NCBI RefSeq assembly: GCF_002950945.1
Contig: NZ_CP012673.1
Coordinates: 10,058,501 to 10,122,500, forward strand
DNA: 64,000 nucleotides
Source of the DNA: Sorangium cellulosum
GTDB taxonomy: Bacteria; Myxococcota_A; Polyangia; Polyangiales; Polyangiaceae
Direction of reading: 5' to 3'
Shown here: positions 47,856-57,258 of the stretch, one piece after another
Position numbering within the stretch: the first letter of the stretch is position 1
Layout: each line of letters opens with the position of its first letter
Notes under the pieces: model-generated
The model's database searches: none
The model's input: only the letters and a program-made list of their open reading frames with translations
Told to the model about the DNA's origin: nothing
Made by a program: the position numbers and the translations under genes

Positions 47856-47987
47856 GGCAGAGATCCTCCTCTCGAGAGAGACGGCGCGCACCCTACCACG
47901 CGGGAGGGGAGGAGCGCCCGCGCCGCGGCGAGGCGCGCGCGACGGCCACCGTGAAGCGCCGCGCCGCGCCGCCGCCGCTCGCGTCCG

Positions 47988-49229
47988 TCAGTCCGAGCTC
48001 ACCGTCAGGTCCCAGTCCTCCCAGCCCGAGCTGGTGAGCGCGAGCTCCCGGATGTGGCTGTCGCTCGAGCTGCGGAAGAGGATGGCCGACACGTTGTCGG
48101 CGCGCTTGTAGGCGGCGGGCGTGCCCGCGGCGGCGGGGGCGCCCGTCCCCGCCGAGAGATCCCAGTCCAGCCAGCCCAGGTTGCTGAGCGTCAGCTCGCG
48201 GATGTGGTTGTCACCGGAGCTGCGGTAGGTCACCACGGTCACGCCGTCGTGGCGGATGTACGCGACGGGGTCGCTCGCGGCGGCGGGGGCGCCCGTCCCC
48301 GCCGAGAGATCCCAGTGCTGCCAGCCCGAGCTGGTGAGCGCCAGCTCGCGGATGTGGTTGTCGCCCGAGCTGCGGTAGACGACCGCGCTCACGCCGTCGC
48401 TGCGGATGTAGGCGAACGGCGTGCCCGCGGCCAGAGGAGCGCCCGTCCCCGCGGTGAGGTCCCACTTCTGCCAGGGCGTGCCGGCCGCCGTGTCGAGCGT
48501 CAGCTCGCGGATGTGGTTGTCGCCCGAGCGGTAGACCACCGCGTTCACGCCGTCGTGGCGGATGTACGCGACGGGGTCGCTCGCGGCCGCGGGGGCGCCC
48601 GTCCCCGCCGAGAGATCCCCCGCTTGCCACCCCGAGCCGGTGAGCGCCAGCTCGCGGATGTGGTTGTCGCCCGCGCTGCGGTAGACCACCGCGCTCACCG
48701 CGTCGCGACGCACGTAGCCGAAGGGCTTGCCCACGGCCAGAGCCGCGCCCGTCCCCGCGGAGAGATCCCACTTCTGCCAGGGCGTGCCGGCCGACGTGTT
48801 GAGCGTCAGCTCGCGGATGTGGCCGTCGCTCGAGCGGTAGAGCACCGCGCTCACGCCGTCGGCGCGCACGTACCCGAAGGGGTCGCTCGCGGCCAGAGGA
48901 GCGCCCGTCCCCGCGGAGAGATCCCACGCATCCCAGCCCGAGCTGCCGAGCGTCAGCTCGCGGATGTGGTTGTCCGCGCTGCGGTGGAGCACCACGCTCA
49001 CGCCGTCGCCGCGCACGTAGCCGTCCGGATCTCCCACGGCCGTGACGAGCATCTCGCGCGACGCTCCGAGCGGCTCGCCCTCGTCCGTCGCCTCGGTCGC
49101 GATGCACGCGATGGGCATCATGAAGCAGGCGCACGCCGCCGCGAGCAAGCCCCGGAAGGAGCGCCTCGCGCCCTCGCGCACACGCGCCGTCGTCGCATCC
49201 ACCTTCGCCTCAAGGATCATCGAATTCAT
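47988..49229 (-). CDS. Secreted seven-repeat lectin-like beta-propeller
   Basis: 413 residues. Signal region FRGLLAAACACFMMPIACI, then seven repeats of about 50 residues with the pattern (D/T)PxxYxRxDGVSAVVYRS..NHIREL.L...W..WDLSAGTGAP. Seven copies fit a closed seven-bladed propeller. The SDxHIREL and WxxWDLS motifs resemble fucose-binding lectins of the AAL/PLL kind, which place binding sites between blades. DNA repeats are strongly conserved (period about 150 bp), suggesting recent amplification or gene conversion. ATG 49229 follows GGAGGTG by five bases. The divergent neighbour is a LuxR-type regulator. Confidence 0.8.
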   Translation of the reverse strand: MNSMILEAKVDATTARVREGARRSFRGLLAAACACFMMPIACIATEATDEGEPLGASREMLVTAVGDPDGYVRGDGVSVVLHRSADNHIRELTLGSSGWDAWDLSAGTGAPLAASDPFGYVRADGVSAVLYRSSDGHIRELTLNTSAGTPWQKWDLSAGTGAALAVGKPFGYVRRDAVSAVVYRSAGDNHIRELALTGSGWQAGDLSAGTGAPAAASDPVAYIRHDGVNAVVYRSGDNHIRELTLDTAAGTPWQKWDLTAGTGAPLAAGTPFAYIRSDGVSAVVYRSSGDNHIRELALTSSGWQHWDLSAGTGAPAAASDPVAYIRHDGVTVVTYRSSGDNHIRELTLSNLGWLDWDLSAGTGAPAAAGTPAAYKRADNVSAILFRSSSDSHIRELALTSSGWEDWDLTVSSD

Positions 49230-49675
49230 GAAACACCTCCGCTGTGGAAGATCTCCACATCGCTGTTCGGGATCGCCGCGCCGACGTCGCCTGGTCTCAC
49301 CCTGGCGCGTCCGTTGGCGTCGACACGGGGAGGTTTAGGCCGCGCGGAGGGCAATGTCATTCCCCCCAAACAGGGGAGAGCTCAACCTCACACGGCGCGC
49401 CGCCGCCGGCGCGCGGCGCCGCGAGCCCCCGAGTCCGACGCCCTCCTCTCCGAGGAGGGAGGGCGTCTCCCGCACCACCGCCGTGATCTTGCGCCGGCGT
49501 CAGGCGACGGGCGGCGATCATTTTTTCCGACGGCCTGTCAAACGCCCATGCCCGACCTCGTAGTACGAGCCGACGCCGACCCGGCCGGCGCATGCGCAGC
49601 CCTGCCCGCGACGCCGCGGGCTCCAGGGACGGGGGCGCATCGCCGCCAGGGCGGCAGGCGCGATTCGAGGAAGCC
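49230..49675. other. Divergent promoter region with a strong hairpin
   Basis: No gene seen. A long hairpin spans 49437-49467: GACGCCCTCCTC pairs with GAGGAGGGAGGGCGTC, with an extra AGGG in the right strand. Just left of it is a very GC-rich palindromic stretch (49393-49420). The region separates the propeller gene from the LuxR-type gene and must hold promoters for both. Confidence 0.5.
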
Positions 49676-50470
49676 ATGGGTTTTACCTGCCTCAGATTCG
49701 AAGACGTCCGCCGGCTGATCCATACCTTTCGCGCGCTGGAGGAGCCCGCTCCGTCCCCTGCCCCGCGCGGCGCCCGGCTCGTCGAGATCCTCTGCGAGCT
49801 CGTGGGAGCGACCTCGGGGTTCATCGGCCTCATCTCCGACTTTGCCGACAGCGCGGGCGGAAAGATGCATGATCTCGCCGATGCCGGATTCGCGAGCTCC
49901 GGCGAGCGCGCCGCGGTCGTCGAGGGCCTGACGCGGCGAGGTTGCGCCGCGGATCCCGCGATGCGCGCCCTCCTGCGGCGGCCGATCGCCGCCTCGACCT
50001 GCTCGCGCCGTGAGCTCGTCGACGACGCCGCGTGGCATAGGAGCCCTTATGTCGCGGAGATCCGCAGGGCGGCCGGCGTGCACGACGTGCTCTACGGGAT
50101 CTCGCCAGGGCCCTCCCCGAAGACCGCGTACGGCCTCTGCCTTTATCGCCAGCGGAGCGAGCTCCCCTTCGACGCCGTCGAGCGCGAGCTGCTCGCGCTC
50201 TTCCAGCACGAGGCCGCGGCGATCTACCGGAGCCGCTTCGACGCCCGCGCGGGCGGCGCGCCGTCGCGCCTGTCGCCGAGGGAGTCGACCACGCTGGAGC
50301 GGCTGGCCGAGGGGCTGACGGAGAAGCAGATCGCCGCGGAGCTCGGGTTGAGCCCCCACACGGTGCACGATTATGTGAAGTCGCTTTACCGCCATTTCGG
50401 CGTGAGCAGCCGGGGCGCGCTCCTCGCGCGCACCTTGCGCACGCGGGCCGCGCCCCGCGGCGAGGCGTGA
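49676..50470 (+). CDS. LuxR-type transcriptional regulator with GAF-like sensory domain
   Basis: 264 residues from ATG 49676 (GAGGAAG upstream). The N-terminal 190 residues resemble a GAF-like ligand-binding domain (LVEILCELVGATSGFIGLI, TAYGLCLYRQRSELPF). The C-terminal HTH is of the LuxR/FixJ class: LSPRESTTLERLAEGLTEKQ, IAAELGLSPHTVHDYVKSLY. It probably binds DNA as a dimer in answer to a small molecule. It lies 205 bases before the sigma factor gene on the same strand and could control that cassette or the propeller gene behind it. Confidence 0.85.
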   Translation: MGFTCLRFEDVRRLIHTFRALEEPAPSPAPRGARLVEILCELVGATSGFIGLISDFADSAGGKMHDLADAGFASSGERAAVVEGLTRRGCAADPAMRALLRRPIAASTCSRRELVDDAAWHRSPYVAEIRRAAGVHDVLYGISPGPSPKTAYGLCLYRQRSELPFDAVERELLALFQHEAAAIYRSRFDARAGGAPSRLSPRESTTLERLAEGLTEKQIAAELGLSPHTVHDYVKSLYRHFGVSSRGALLARTLRTRAAPRGEA

Positions 50471-50674
50471 TCGCGATGACGCGCGCCCCGCCCACGGCCA
50501 CGACCCGCCGCGGTCCTCTCGGCTCACCGACGGACGCGCGCGAACAGCACCGCTCCGGCCGCGATCCCCCGAGGCGCCGTCCGGGGCGCCCGTGGCGCAT
50601 GGTGGGGGATTCGTGTAACCTGCCCGGCGAGCGCTCCGTGACGAGCTCACGCTCGGGCGCCTTCAGGTTACGTC

Positions 50675-51364
50675 GTGACGGACTCCGATCACACGCTGGT
50701 GGAACAGGCGCTCGCGCGCGACCGGCGCGCGGTGCGCCGGCTCATCGACGACCTGTCGCCGATCGTCCAGAGCCGCGTGGCGCGCCGCCTGCTCCGCCGG
50801 GGGCTCGCGCACTCGCGCGATCTCCGGGAAGAGGTCAAAGATCTCGCCCAGCACGTATTCGTCGTGCTCTTCGCCGACGACGGGCGCGTGCTCCGCCAGT
50901 GGTCGCCGGAGCGCGGGCTCTCGCTCGCGAACTTCGTGGGCCTCGTGGCCGAGCGCGAGGTCATCACGGTCCTGCGCAGCCGCAGGAAGAGCCCCTGGCG
51001 GGAAGAGGACGCGCTCCCGGAGGACTTCGATCGCGGGAAAGGCACCGAGGGGGAGCCGGAGCAACTCACCGCCTCGCGCGAGATCCTGAGCGCGGTGCTC
51101 GCCGCCGTCCGGGGGCAGCTCAGCGACGACGGCGTCGCGCTGTTCGAGTGGCTCATCGTCGATGAGCGGTCGATCGACGACGTGTGTGCCATGACGGGCA
51201 AGAGCCCTGATGCCGTCTATGCGTGGCGGAGCCGCCTCGGGCGGCTCGTGGTGAAGGTCGCGGGCGAGATCATGCGGGATGCGGCCGCTCAGCCGCATGC
51301 GCTGGAGAGGAACCATGGAGGACGCGGAGGCCTGGCTCGCAGCGCTCGCACGGACGGCGCGTGA
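50675..51364 (+). CDS. Sigma-70 family (ECF-like) sigma factor
   Basis: 229 residues from GTG 50675. Region 2: RLIDDLSPIVQSRVARRLLR, LAQHVFVVLFADDG, RQWSPERGLSLANFVGLVAE. Region 4: LFEWLIVDERSIDDVCAMTG and KSPDAVYAWRSRLGRLVVKV. A charged insertion (DALPEDFDRGKGTEGEPEQL) lies between. The 3' end overlaps the next gene by 50 bases in another frame. TGTAACCT (about 50611-50618) might be its promoter -10. It likely directs transcription of the downstream membrane protein / CHAT / S8 genes (inference from order). Confidence 0.86.
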   Translation: MTDSDHTLVEQALARDRRAVRRLIDDLSPIVQSRVARRLLRRGLAHSRDLREEVKDLAQHVFVVLFADDGRVLRQWSPERGLSLANFVGLVAEREVITVLRSRRKSPWREEDALPEDFDRGKGTEGEPEQLTASREILSAVLAAVRGQLSDDGVALFEWLIVDERSIDDVCAMTGKSPDAVYAWRSRLGRLVVKVAGEIMRDAAAQPHALERNHGGRGGLARSARTDGA

Positions 51365-52253
51365 AGAGGATGTCGCGGCCGATCCCCGCTGGGACGAGGT
51401 CGCGGCAGGCAAGCTGTCCGCCGATCAACAGGCGGCGCTGCGCGCCCGGTCGACGGCGGCGCAGGAGGCGTTCCACGCCTTCGAGCCCCTGAGCGACGCG
51501 GAGCGCGACGAGATCGAGGCCCGGGTCGTCGCCGCCCTGGGGGCGGTCGCGCCTGCGGAGCAGGCCGCGCCCGCCGAGACGGCCGCGCCTGCGCAGAAGG
51601 TCGCGCCCGCCGAGGAACTCGCCCCCGCGTCGAGCCCCCGCGCGAAGGTCGTGGTGGTGCCGTGGTGGAGGCGCCCGGCGTTCGCCCTGGCGGCCGCTGG
51701 CTCCCTCGCGGCGGTGCTCGCCGCGCTGGTCGTGCTCCGCCCGGCGCGCGCGCCGGCGCTGCCGGCGTACGCGCTGGCGCTCGCGAGCGGCGAGGGGGAA
51801 GAGCGCGGCGCCGCGCCCGCCCCCGGCGCCGCGCCTCGCCTCGGCCCGGGGTCGCGCGTCGAGCTGATCCTGCGGCCCGAGCGGCCGGTCCAGGGCCCGA
51901 TCGCCGTCCGCGGCGCGCTCGTGCAGGGGGGCCGCGCCCGCGCGTGGACCCCGCCCGTGGAGATCTCGCCCGACGGCGCCGTGCGCATCGCCGGGACGCG
52001 GGAGGCCGTGTTCCCGGGCGTGCCCGACGGCGCGTGGGACATCGTCCTCGCCGTCGGGCGAGCGGAGGCGCTCCCCGCCGACCCCGCGGCGGCGGCCGCC
52101 GCGCGCGACGGGACGGCCCCGGACGCGCAGCTGCTGCGCGCGCAGGTCGTGCTCGCCCCTGCCGGACAGGCGCCCGGGGCGCCGCCGGCCGCGAGGAGCG
52201 CGCCGCCCGCCGGCGCCTCGGAGCCGCCGCCGCGCCGCCTGGACGCGCCGTGA
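51315..52253 (+). CDS. Single-pass membrane protein, putative anti-sigma factor of the cassette
   Basis: 312 residues from ATG 51315, with GAGAGGAACC upstream, starting inside the sigma gene. The N-terminal 110 residues are cytosolic and acidic helices (EDAEAWLAALARTAREEDVA), then Ala/Pro-rich, then a membrane helix (PAFALAAAGSLAAVLAALVV) and an extracytoplasmic beta-rich domain (LGPGSRVELILRPERPVQGP, REAVFPGVPDGAWDIVLAVG). The order cytosolic helix / TM / outer domain directly after a sigma gene is typical of anti-sigma factors, but no ZAS zinc motif is seen. The GTGA overlap couples it to the CHAT gene. Confidence 0.68.
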   Translation: MEDAEAWLAALARTAREEDVAADPRWDEVAAGKLSADQQAALRARSTAAQEAFHAFEPLSDAERDEIEARVVAALGAVAPAEQAAPAETAAPAQKVAPAEELAPASSPRAKVVVVPWWRRPAFALAAAGSLAAVLAALVVLRPARAPALPAYALALASGEGEERGAAPAPGAAPRLGPGSRVELILRPERPVQGPIAVRGALVQGGRARAWTPPVEISPDGAVRIAGTREAVFPGVPDGAWDIVLAVGRAEALPADPAAAAAARDGTAPDAQLLRAQVVLAPAGQAPGAPPAARSAPPAGASEPPPRRLDAP

Positions 52254-55069
52254 AGACCGCCGCGCTCGCGCTCGTGCTCCTCGGGCTCGGGTGTGATCCG
52301 GCCCAGGAGCACGCCGCGCCCGCGCCGCCGCCGCTCACCGTCGAGTTCGCCGGGTGCGCCGGGGTGCGCGCCGGGCCCGTCTGCGAGCTGCCCCCCGATC
52401 GCACGGTGCGGCTGTGGATCCAGGCGCCGCCCGACGCGACCCTCACGGTGGCGGCCGGCGGGCCTGGGGGCCCGGCCCGCGGCGCGCCGGTGCAGGGCGG
52501 CGTGCTCGCACACGTGCGCGTGGAGGAGGGCGCCCGGGCGGTGACCGTCACGGCGGCGCGGGCCGGGGCGGAAGCGACGTTCCGGCTCGACGTCGACGCG
52601 CCCGAGGTGGTGCCCGAGCTGGAGCGCGCCGAGGCGCTGCGCCAGGCCGGCCGCTTCGACGAGGCCGAGGCCGAGCTCGAGCCGCTCGGCCGCGACCCGC
52701 GGCCTCCGGTGCGGTCGCAGGCGCGGCGCAAGCTCGCGCGGATTGCCCGGGCCCGGGGGCAGACCGCGCGCGCCGTGGAGCTCCTGGTCGAGTCCATCCG
52801 CGAGGACCGCGCGGACGGGCGCGTCTCGGACGAGTTCAAGGACCGGTTCACGCTCGTGTACATCCGCGTCCAGGTCGAGCACCGCCTCGAGGACGCGCGG
52901 CGCGAGCTCGACGCGCTCTTGCCGCTCGCGCCCGCCTACCCGGAAGGGCGCGCGATATCCCTTTATTTTCGCGGCCTTGCGGCCGCCGAGGCCGCCGACC
53001 TGCGCGCGACGCTCCGGCTCTTCCGCGAGGCGGCGGAGCACACCGCGCGGCTCGGCATCGACCACTACCGCCGGGATGTGGTCGAGCGCGTGGCGCAGAC
53101 CCTCGGCGCGCTCGGCCGCAGCGGCGAGGCGGTCGCGCTCTTCCGCGACCTCGCGGCCGAGCTCCCCGCGGACACCGCGCCGTGCCGGCGGGCGATCCTC
53201 CTGAACAACGCCGGGTGGTTCGCCCTGCGCGCCGCCTCGACGGACGCGGGCGGCGGCGCCGTGCCGGACCAGGCGCCGCCCTTCGCAGTGCCGGACCCGG
53301 TGCCGCTCTTCGAGGAGGCGCTCGCGCTGTCGCAGCGCCCGTGCGTCGAGCCGCTCGATCGCGCCCACGTGCTCATCAACCTGGCGCTCGCGCTGGTCGA
53401 GCGCGGCCGCCCGCAGGAAGCGGCGCGCCACCTCGCCGAGGCGCGTCGTGCGCCGGCGCCGCCGAGCCCGCGCGTCGAGGCGTGGCGGCTGCTCCTCGAG
53501 GGGCGCATCGCGCTCGCCGACGGCCGCGCGGCAGCGGCGCTGCCCTGGTTCGACCGGCTCTCCCGGCTCGCGCGCGACGCCGCCTTCCCGGAGGCGCAGT
53601 TCGAGGGCGCGCTCGGCCGCGCCGAGGCGGAGGACGCGCTCGGTCGCGCGGCGGCCGCGGGTGCGTCCTACACGCGCGCCGAGGAGCTGCTCGCCGCCTG
53701 GAGCCGCTCGGTGCCGCTCGGCGAGGGGCGGGACACCTTCCTCGGGCAGTACGAGCGCTGCGCCCGCCTGCACGTGGGCTTCCTCCTGCGCCGGGCGCGC
53801 CTCGCCCCCGGCGCCGCCGCCCGGGCCGCGCAGGTCGCGCGCCGGAGCCGCGCGCGCCTGCTCTCGTCGCTCGACTGGGCCGACCGCATCGGCGCGCTCG
53901 CCCCGGACGCGCGCGCCCGCTGGGAGGCCGCGATCGCGGCTTACCGCGCCGCGCGCGCCGCGCTCGACGGGAGGACGGCGGCCGACTGGGGCCTCGCGAA
54001 GCATCGCCACGCCGCGGCCGCCGCCGCGCGCGCAGCGGAACACGCGCGCCTGCGCAGCGCGCTCGACGACGCGCTCGCCGGGCTGGAGCTCGGATCGAGC
54101 GCCGAGCCTCCGCCGCCCGACGACGGCGAGCTCGTCCTCGTCTACCACCCCGTGCGCGACGGCTGGGCCGCGTTCGCGGTCACCGGCGCCGGCGCGCGCG
54201 CGGTCGCGCTCGGCCCGGTCGATCCGCGCGCCGCGCCCGAGCGCCTCGGCGCGCAGCTGCTCGGCCCTTTCGACGAGGAGATCGCCCGCGCCCGCCGGCT
54301 GCGCTTCGCCGCGTACGGCCCCCTGGACCGGCTCGACCTGCACGCGCTCCCCCACGCCGGGCAGCCGCTGCTCGCCCGCGTCCCGGTCGCTTACGGCCTC
54401 GACCTCCCGCCTCGCCCTCCGGCGCCCTCGTCGCCGCGCTCGGCCGTGGTGGTGGGGGATCCGCGCGGCGATCTCCCCGCCGCGCGCGCCGAGGCGGCCG
54501 CCCGCGCCGCGGACCTCCTGCGGCGCGGCTGGTCCGTCGTGCACCTCGCGGGCGAAGCCGCCACACACGACGCCGTGCGCGCCGCCGTCGAGCGGTCCGG
54601 GGTCTCGCTGCTCCACTACGCCGGCCATGGCCTCTTCGAGGGGCGCGACGGCTGGCGCAGCGGCTTGCCGCTCGCCGGCGGCGGCTGGCTCACCGTCGGC
54701 GACATCCTGGCGCTCGCGCGGGTCCCCCAGGTGGTGGTCCTCTCCGGGTGCGACACGGCGCGCACCGCGGATCTCGCCCGCGCCGAGGGGCTCGGCCTGG
54801 CGCAGGCGTTCGCGGCGGCGGGCGCCTCCGTGGTGGTGGCCGCCGCCCGCCCCGTCCGCGACGCGCTCGCCGCCGAGCTCATGACCGCGCTTTACGGCGG
54901 GCGCGCGCCCGGCCACGCGGGCGCTTTGCCCGGGGGCCCGTCGCCGGAGCCCCCGGGAGATCGCCTGTTCCTCGACGACGTCCCCGCGGCGCTCCGCGCC
55001 GTCGAGCTCACCTTGCTGCGCGCCTCCCCCGAGGGCGACTGGACGAGCTTCCGCGCCATCGTCCGCTGA
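52250..55069 (+). CDS. CHAT-domain protease lipoprotein with TPR repeats
   Basis: 939 residues from GTG 52250, overlapping the preceding stop (GTGA). Lipobox LGLGC. An N-terminal beta domain (about 25-115) is followed by TPR-type helices (about 120-600: ALRQAGRFDEAEAELEPLGR, LINLALALVERGRPQEAARH). The C-terminal caspase-like CHAT domain has catalytic His793 in LLHYAGHG and Cys834 in VVLSGCDTAR, with LDLHALPHAG and GLAQAFAAAGASVVVAA. CHAT proteases are separase/caspase relatives, usually cytosolic; lipid export is uncommon. The gene lies between an anti-sigma-like gene and a subtilase lipoprotein gene. Confidence 0.87.
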   Translation: MKTAALALVLLGLGCDPAQEHAAPAPPPLTVEFAGCAGVRAGPVCELPPDRTVRLWIQAPPDATLTVAAGGPGGPARGAPVQGGVLAHVRVEEGARAVTVTAARAGAEATFRLDVDAPEVVPELERAEALRQAGRFDEAEAELEPLGRDPRPPVRSQARRKLARIARARGQTARAVELLVESIREDRADGRVSDEFKDRFTLVYIRVQVEHRLEDARRELDALLPLAPAYPEGRAISLYFRGLAAAEAADLRATLRLFREAAEHTARLGIDHYRRDVVERVAQTLGALGRSGEAVALFRDLAAELPADTAPCRRAILLNNAGWFALRAASTDAGGGAVPDQAPPFAVPDPVPLFEEALALSQRPCVEPLDRAHVLINLALALVERGRPQEAARHLAEARRAPAPPSPRVEAWRLLLEGRIALADGRAAAALPWFDRLSRLARDAAFPEAQFEGALGRAEAEDALGRAAAAGASYTRAEELLAAWSRSVPLGEGRDTFLGQYERCARLHVGFLLRRARLAPGAAARAAQVARRSRARLLSSLDWADRIGALAPDARARWEAAIAAYRAARAALDGRTAADWGLAKHRHAAAAAARAAEHARLRSALDDALAGLELGSSAEPPPPDDGELVLVYHPVRDGWAAFAVTGAGARAVALGPVDPRAAPERLGAQLLGPFDEEIARARRLRFAAYGPLDRLDLHALPHAGQPLLARVPVAYGLDLPPRPPAPSSPRSAVVVGDPRGDLPAARAEAAARAADLLRRGWSVVHLAGEAATHDAVRAAVERSGVSLLHYAGHGLFEGRDGWRSGLPLAGGGWLTVGDILALARVPQVVVLSGCDTARTADLARAEGLGLAQAFAAAGASVVVAAARPVRDALAAELMTALYGGRAPGHAGALPGGPSPEPPGDRLFLDDVPAALRAVELTLLRASPEGDWTSFRAIVR

Positions 55070-55165
55070 CGATTTTCTCTGTCCTCGTGTCGAACTCCCT
55101 GCGCGCGCCTCGTAAGCCCCGAGGACGCGAATCCACGCCGTCCTCAACGCCGCAGGAATACCACC

Positions 55166-57235
55166 ATGATCCTCGAAGGTTTGCGCGCGCGCCGCGCGTC
55201 CGTCTCGCGGCCGCTGCAGCGGGCGTCTCTCGGCATCGCCGCCGCGCTGCTCGCGGCGTGCTCTTCCATCGATCCTTCGCCCCCTCTCGATGACTCCTTG
55301 ACGGACTCCGCTCTTCCCGTGCTCCTCCGGGCGCCCGCCGCGGCGCGGCGCTGGGAGGGTCCGACGGGGTGCACCGGCCGCCGCTGGATCAGCGCGCGCA
55401 CACCGCCGTCCTCGTTGGGCCGCGGCTGGACGAGCCGCCGTGTTTTCCCCCACGTCCCTGCGGGCATCCCGATGGCGCAGTATCACGTGCTGGAGTGGAC
55501 ATCCCGCGTTGATCCGGACGTCGCCGGGCTGGTCGCCGCGTACCGCGCCGCAGGCTGGGGGATCTCCGACTGGACGTCCCGCCCTGAGCTGCTGGCGCCT
55601 GACTGCGTGATCGTGGGGCCGCTCGGCGGCCCTTCGCCCTCGGTCGACGTGCTCCAGGGACTCCGGCGCTGGGATGTCTCGTCGTTCCGCGAGCGCACCC
55701 GCGCCGGCGCCCCTGTGCCGCTCGGCGATCACCCCGTCCAGATCGCGATCCTAGACTCCTCTCCGGACAACGACGGTGACGGCGACATCCCGCTCGGCGC
55801 GAGCAGCCACGGTTACACCATGGGGTGGATCGCCCGCGAGATGGCCTGCGGCGCTCCGCCGAGCGAGACGCCGGGGTGCTCCGCCGAGATCAGGACGTAC
55901 CTCGCGCTCCCACGCGTCACGAACGAGAGCGCCACCGAGGCCGGCGGCTACTTCGGAACGCCTGGCGATCTCGCGGAGGCAGTCGACCGCGCTGTCGAGG
56001 GGTGGAAGCAGAGCCCGCCGCCGCGCCCTCGTCTCGTCATCAACCTGAGCCTCGGCTGGCAGCCGGAGATCGGTCGCCAGAGCGGCGGTGTCGACATCAA
56101 CGGCGCGGCCGCGCCGGCGCAGAGCGTCCTCGATGCGCTGCGTCGTGCCGCGTGCCACGGCGCGCTGATCGTCGCGGCCGCCGGCAATGAGCCGGGCAAC
56201 CCGAGCTCTCGGCCCGGCGCGACGTACCCTGCTGCGTGGCAGGGCGTCGCCGCCCCCAGAAGGTCCGAGTGCGAGAGAGAGTTCGGCATGCTCGTGAGCG
56301 AGCCTCTGGCGAGCGAAGGCAACCCTCCTGGTGTCGTCCCAGAGCCCTCGCTCGTCGTCGCGGTCGGCGGTACCAACTACCTCGGTGACCCCATGGTCGT
56401 CACGCGCCTCGGAAGCGTGGGCCGGCTCGTCGCCCCGGCGCTGCATGGCGCAGCCGGCGATGCGGTCGATCCGCCGATCCCCGCACTGACCGGGACGTCC
56501 GTCTCTGCCGCGGTGCTGAGCGGCGTCGCCGCGCTGGTCTGGGCGCACCGTCCGGACCTCAACCCGACCGCGGTGCTGGCGCAACTTTACAGCTTCGGCA
56601 CCCCCATCACCATCACGTCAGGGCTGCGGCTACTGGCGTATCTGGCAGATCACCCCGAGGTCAGGGAGGTCGACCGATGCACCGCCGCGGCGGCCATCGC
56701 CGCATCGTGCCTCGACGGCGAGGCTTGCCCCGAGGTGCCTCCGTGCGAACCGTGGAGCAGGCTCTCGGCGAGCATCCCGCCGCCTCCGGAGGTGCTCGGA
56801 ACACTCGAGACCTGGTTCGATGGTTTCACCGCCCCCAGCCACGCCACCGTCCACCCGAGCCCGCCGTTCACGCAGCAGAACCAACTCACCGCGCCCTGGG
56901 TCCACCCGCAGCCCGACACCCCGCCTTGCGGCGCCGCGTGCATCCTCGATCTCGCGGCGAATTTCCTCTACGTATCCATCGATCCGGCCGTCACGCTGAC
57001 GTTGAGCGACATGGTGTTGACCGTGAGGCACGAGGGCGCCGGCGGCACGGGCATCGAAGACTCTCATTTCCCGGTCACCGGCGTCGCCATGTCGGGGGGA
57101 GACACGCTCGGCGTCAGCCTGTCGGGCATGCCCTCGGAGCGCGCCATCGAGGCCAGGCTCACATGGAAGGTGACGGATCCGAACGCGCCCCAGGTCTCGA
57201 CGGCGACCGAGGCCATCAAGATGATCGGGCCGTGA
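55166..57235 (+). CDS. Subtilisin-like (S8) serine protease lipoprotein
   Basis: 689 residues from ATG 55166 (CAGGAA upstream). Lipobox LLAACSS. S8 catalytic triad: Asp197 in IAILDSSPDNDGDG, His215 in SSHGYTMGW and Ser445 in GTSVSAAVLSG; the oxyanion Asn is in AAAGNEPGN. A region of about 180 residues precedes Asp197, and a beta-rich C-terminal domain (about 520-689) follows. It starts 97 bases after the CHAT gene on the same strand. Both proteins should face the periplasm or cell surface. A proteolytic relay between them is possible but not shown by sequence. Confidence 0.88.
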   Translation: MILEGLRARRASVSRPLQRASLGIAAALLAACSSIDPSPPLDDSLTDSALPVLLRAPAAARRWEGPTGCTGRRWISARTPPSSLGRGWTSRRVFPHVPAGIPMAQYHVLEWTSRVDPDVAGLVAAYRAAGWGISDWTSRPELLAPDCVIVGPLGGPSPSVDVLQGLRRWDVSSFRERTRAGAPVPLGDHPVQIAILDSSPDNDGDGDIPLGASSHGYTMGWIAREMACGAPPSETPGCSAEIRTYLALPRVTNESATEAGGYFGTPGDLAEAVDRAVEGWKQSPPPRPRLVINLSLGWQPEIGRQSGGVDINGAAAPAQSVLDALRRAACHGALIVAAAGNEPGNPSSRPGATYPAAWQGVAAPRRSECEREFGMLVSEPLASEGNPPGVVPEPSLVVAVGGTNYLGDPMVVTRLGSVGRLVAPALHGAAGDAVDPPIPALTGTSVSAAVLSGVAALVWAHRPDLNPTAVLAQLYSFGTPITITSGLRLLAYLADHPEVREVDRCTAAAAIAASCLDGEACPEVPPCEPWSRLSASIPPPPEVLGTLETWFDGFTAPSHATVHPSPPFTQQNQLTAPWVHPQPDTPPCGAACILDLAANFLYVSIDPAVTLTLSDMVLTVRHEGAGGTGIEDSHFPVTGVAMSGGDTLGVSLSGMPSERAIEARLTWKVTDPNAPQVSTATEAIKMIGP

Positions 57236-57258
57236 GGTGAGGAGGATCGGGGGGAAGT

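Noticed and set aside
47988..49100. Regular repeats of about 150 bp that could suggest an array such as CRISPR
   Set aside because: The period is far too long and the frame encodes seven propeller blades with a signal peptide; no spacers or cas genes.
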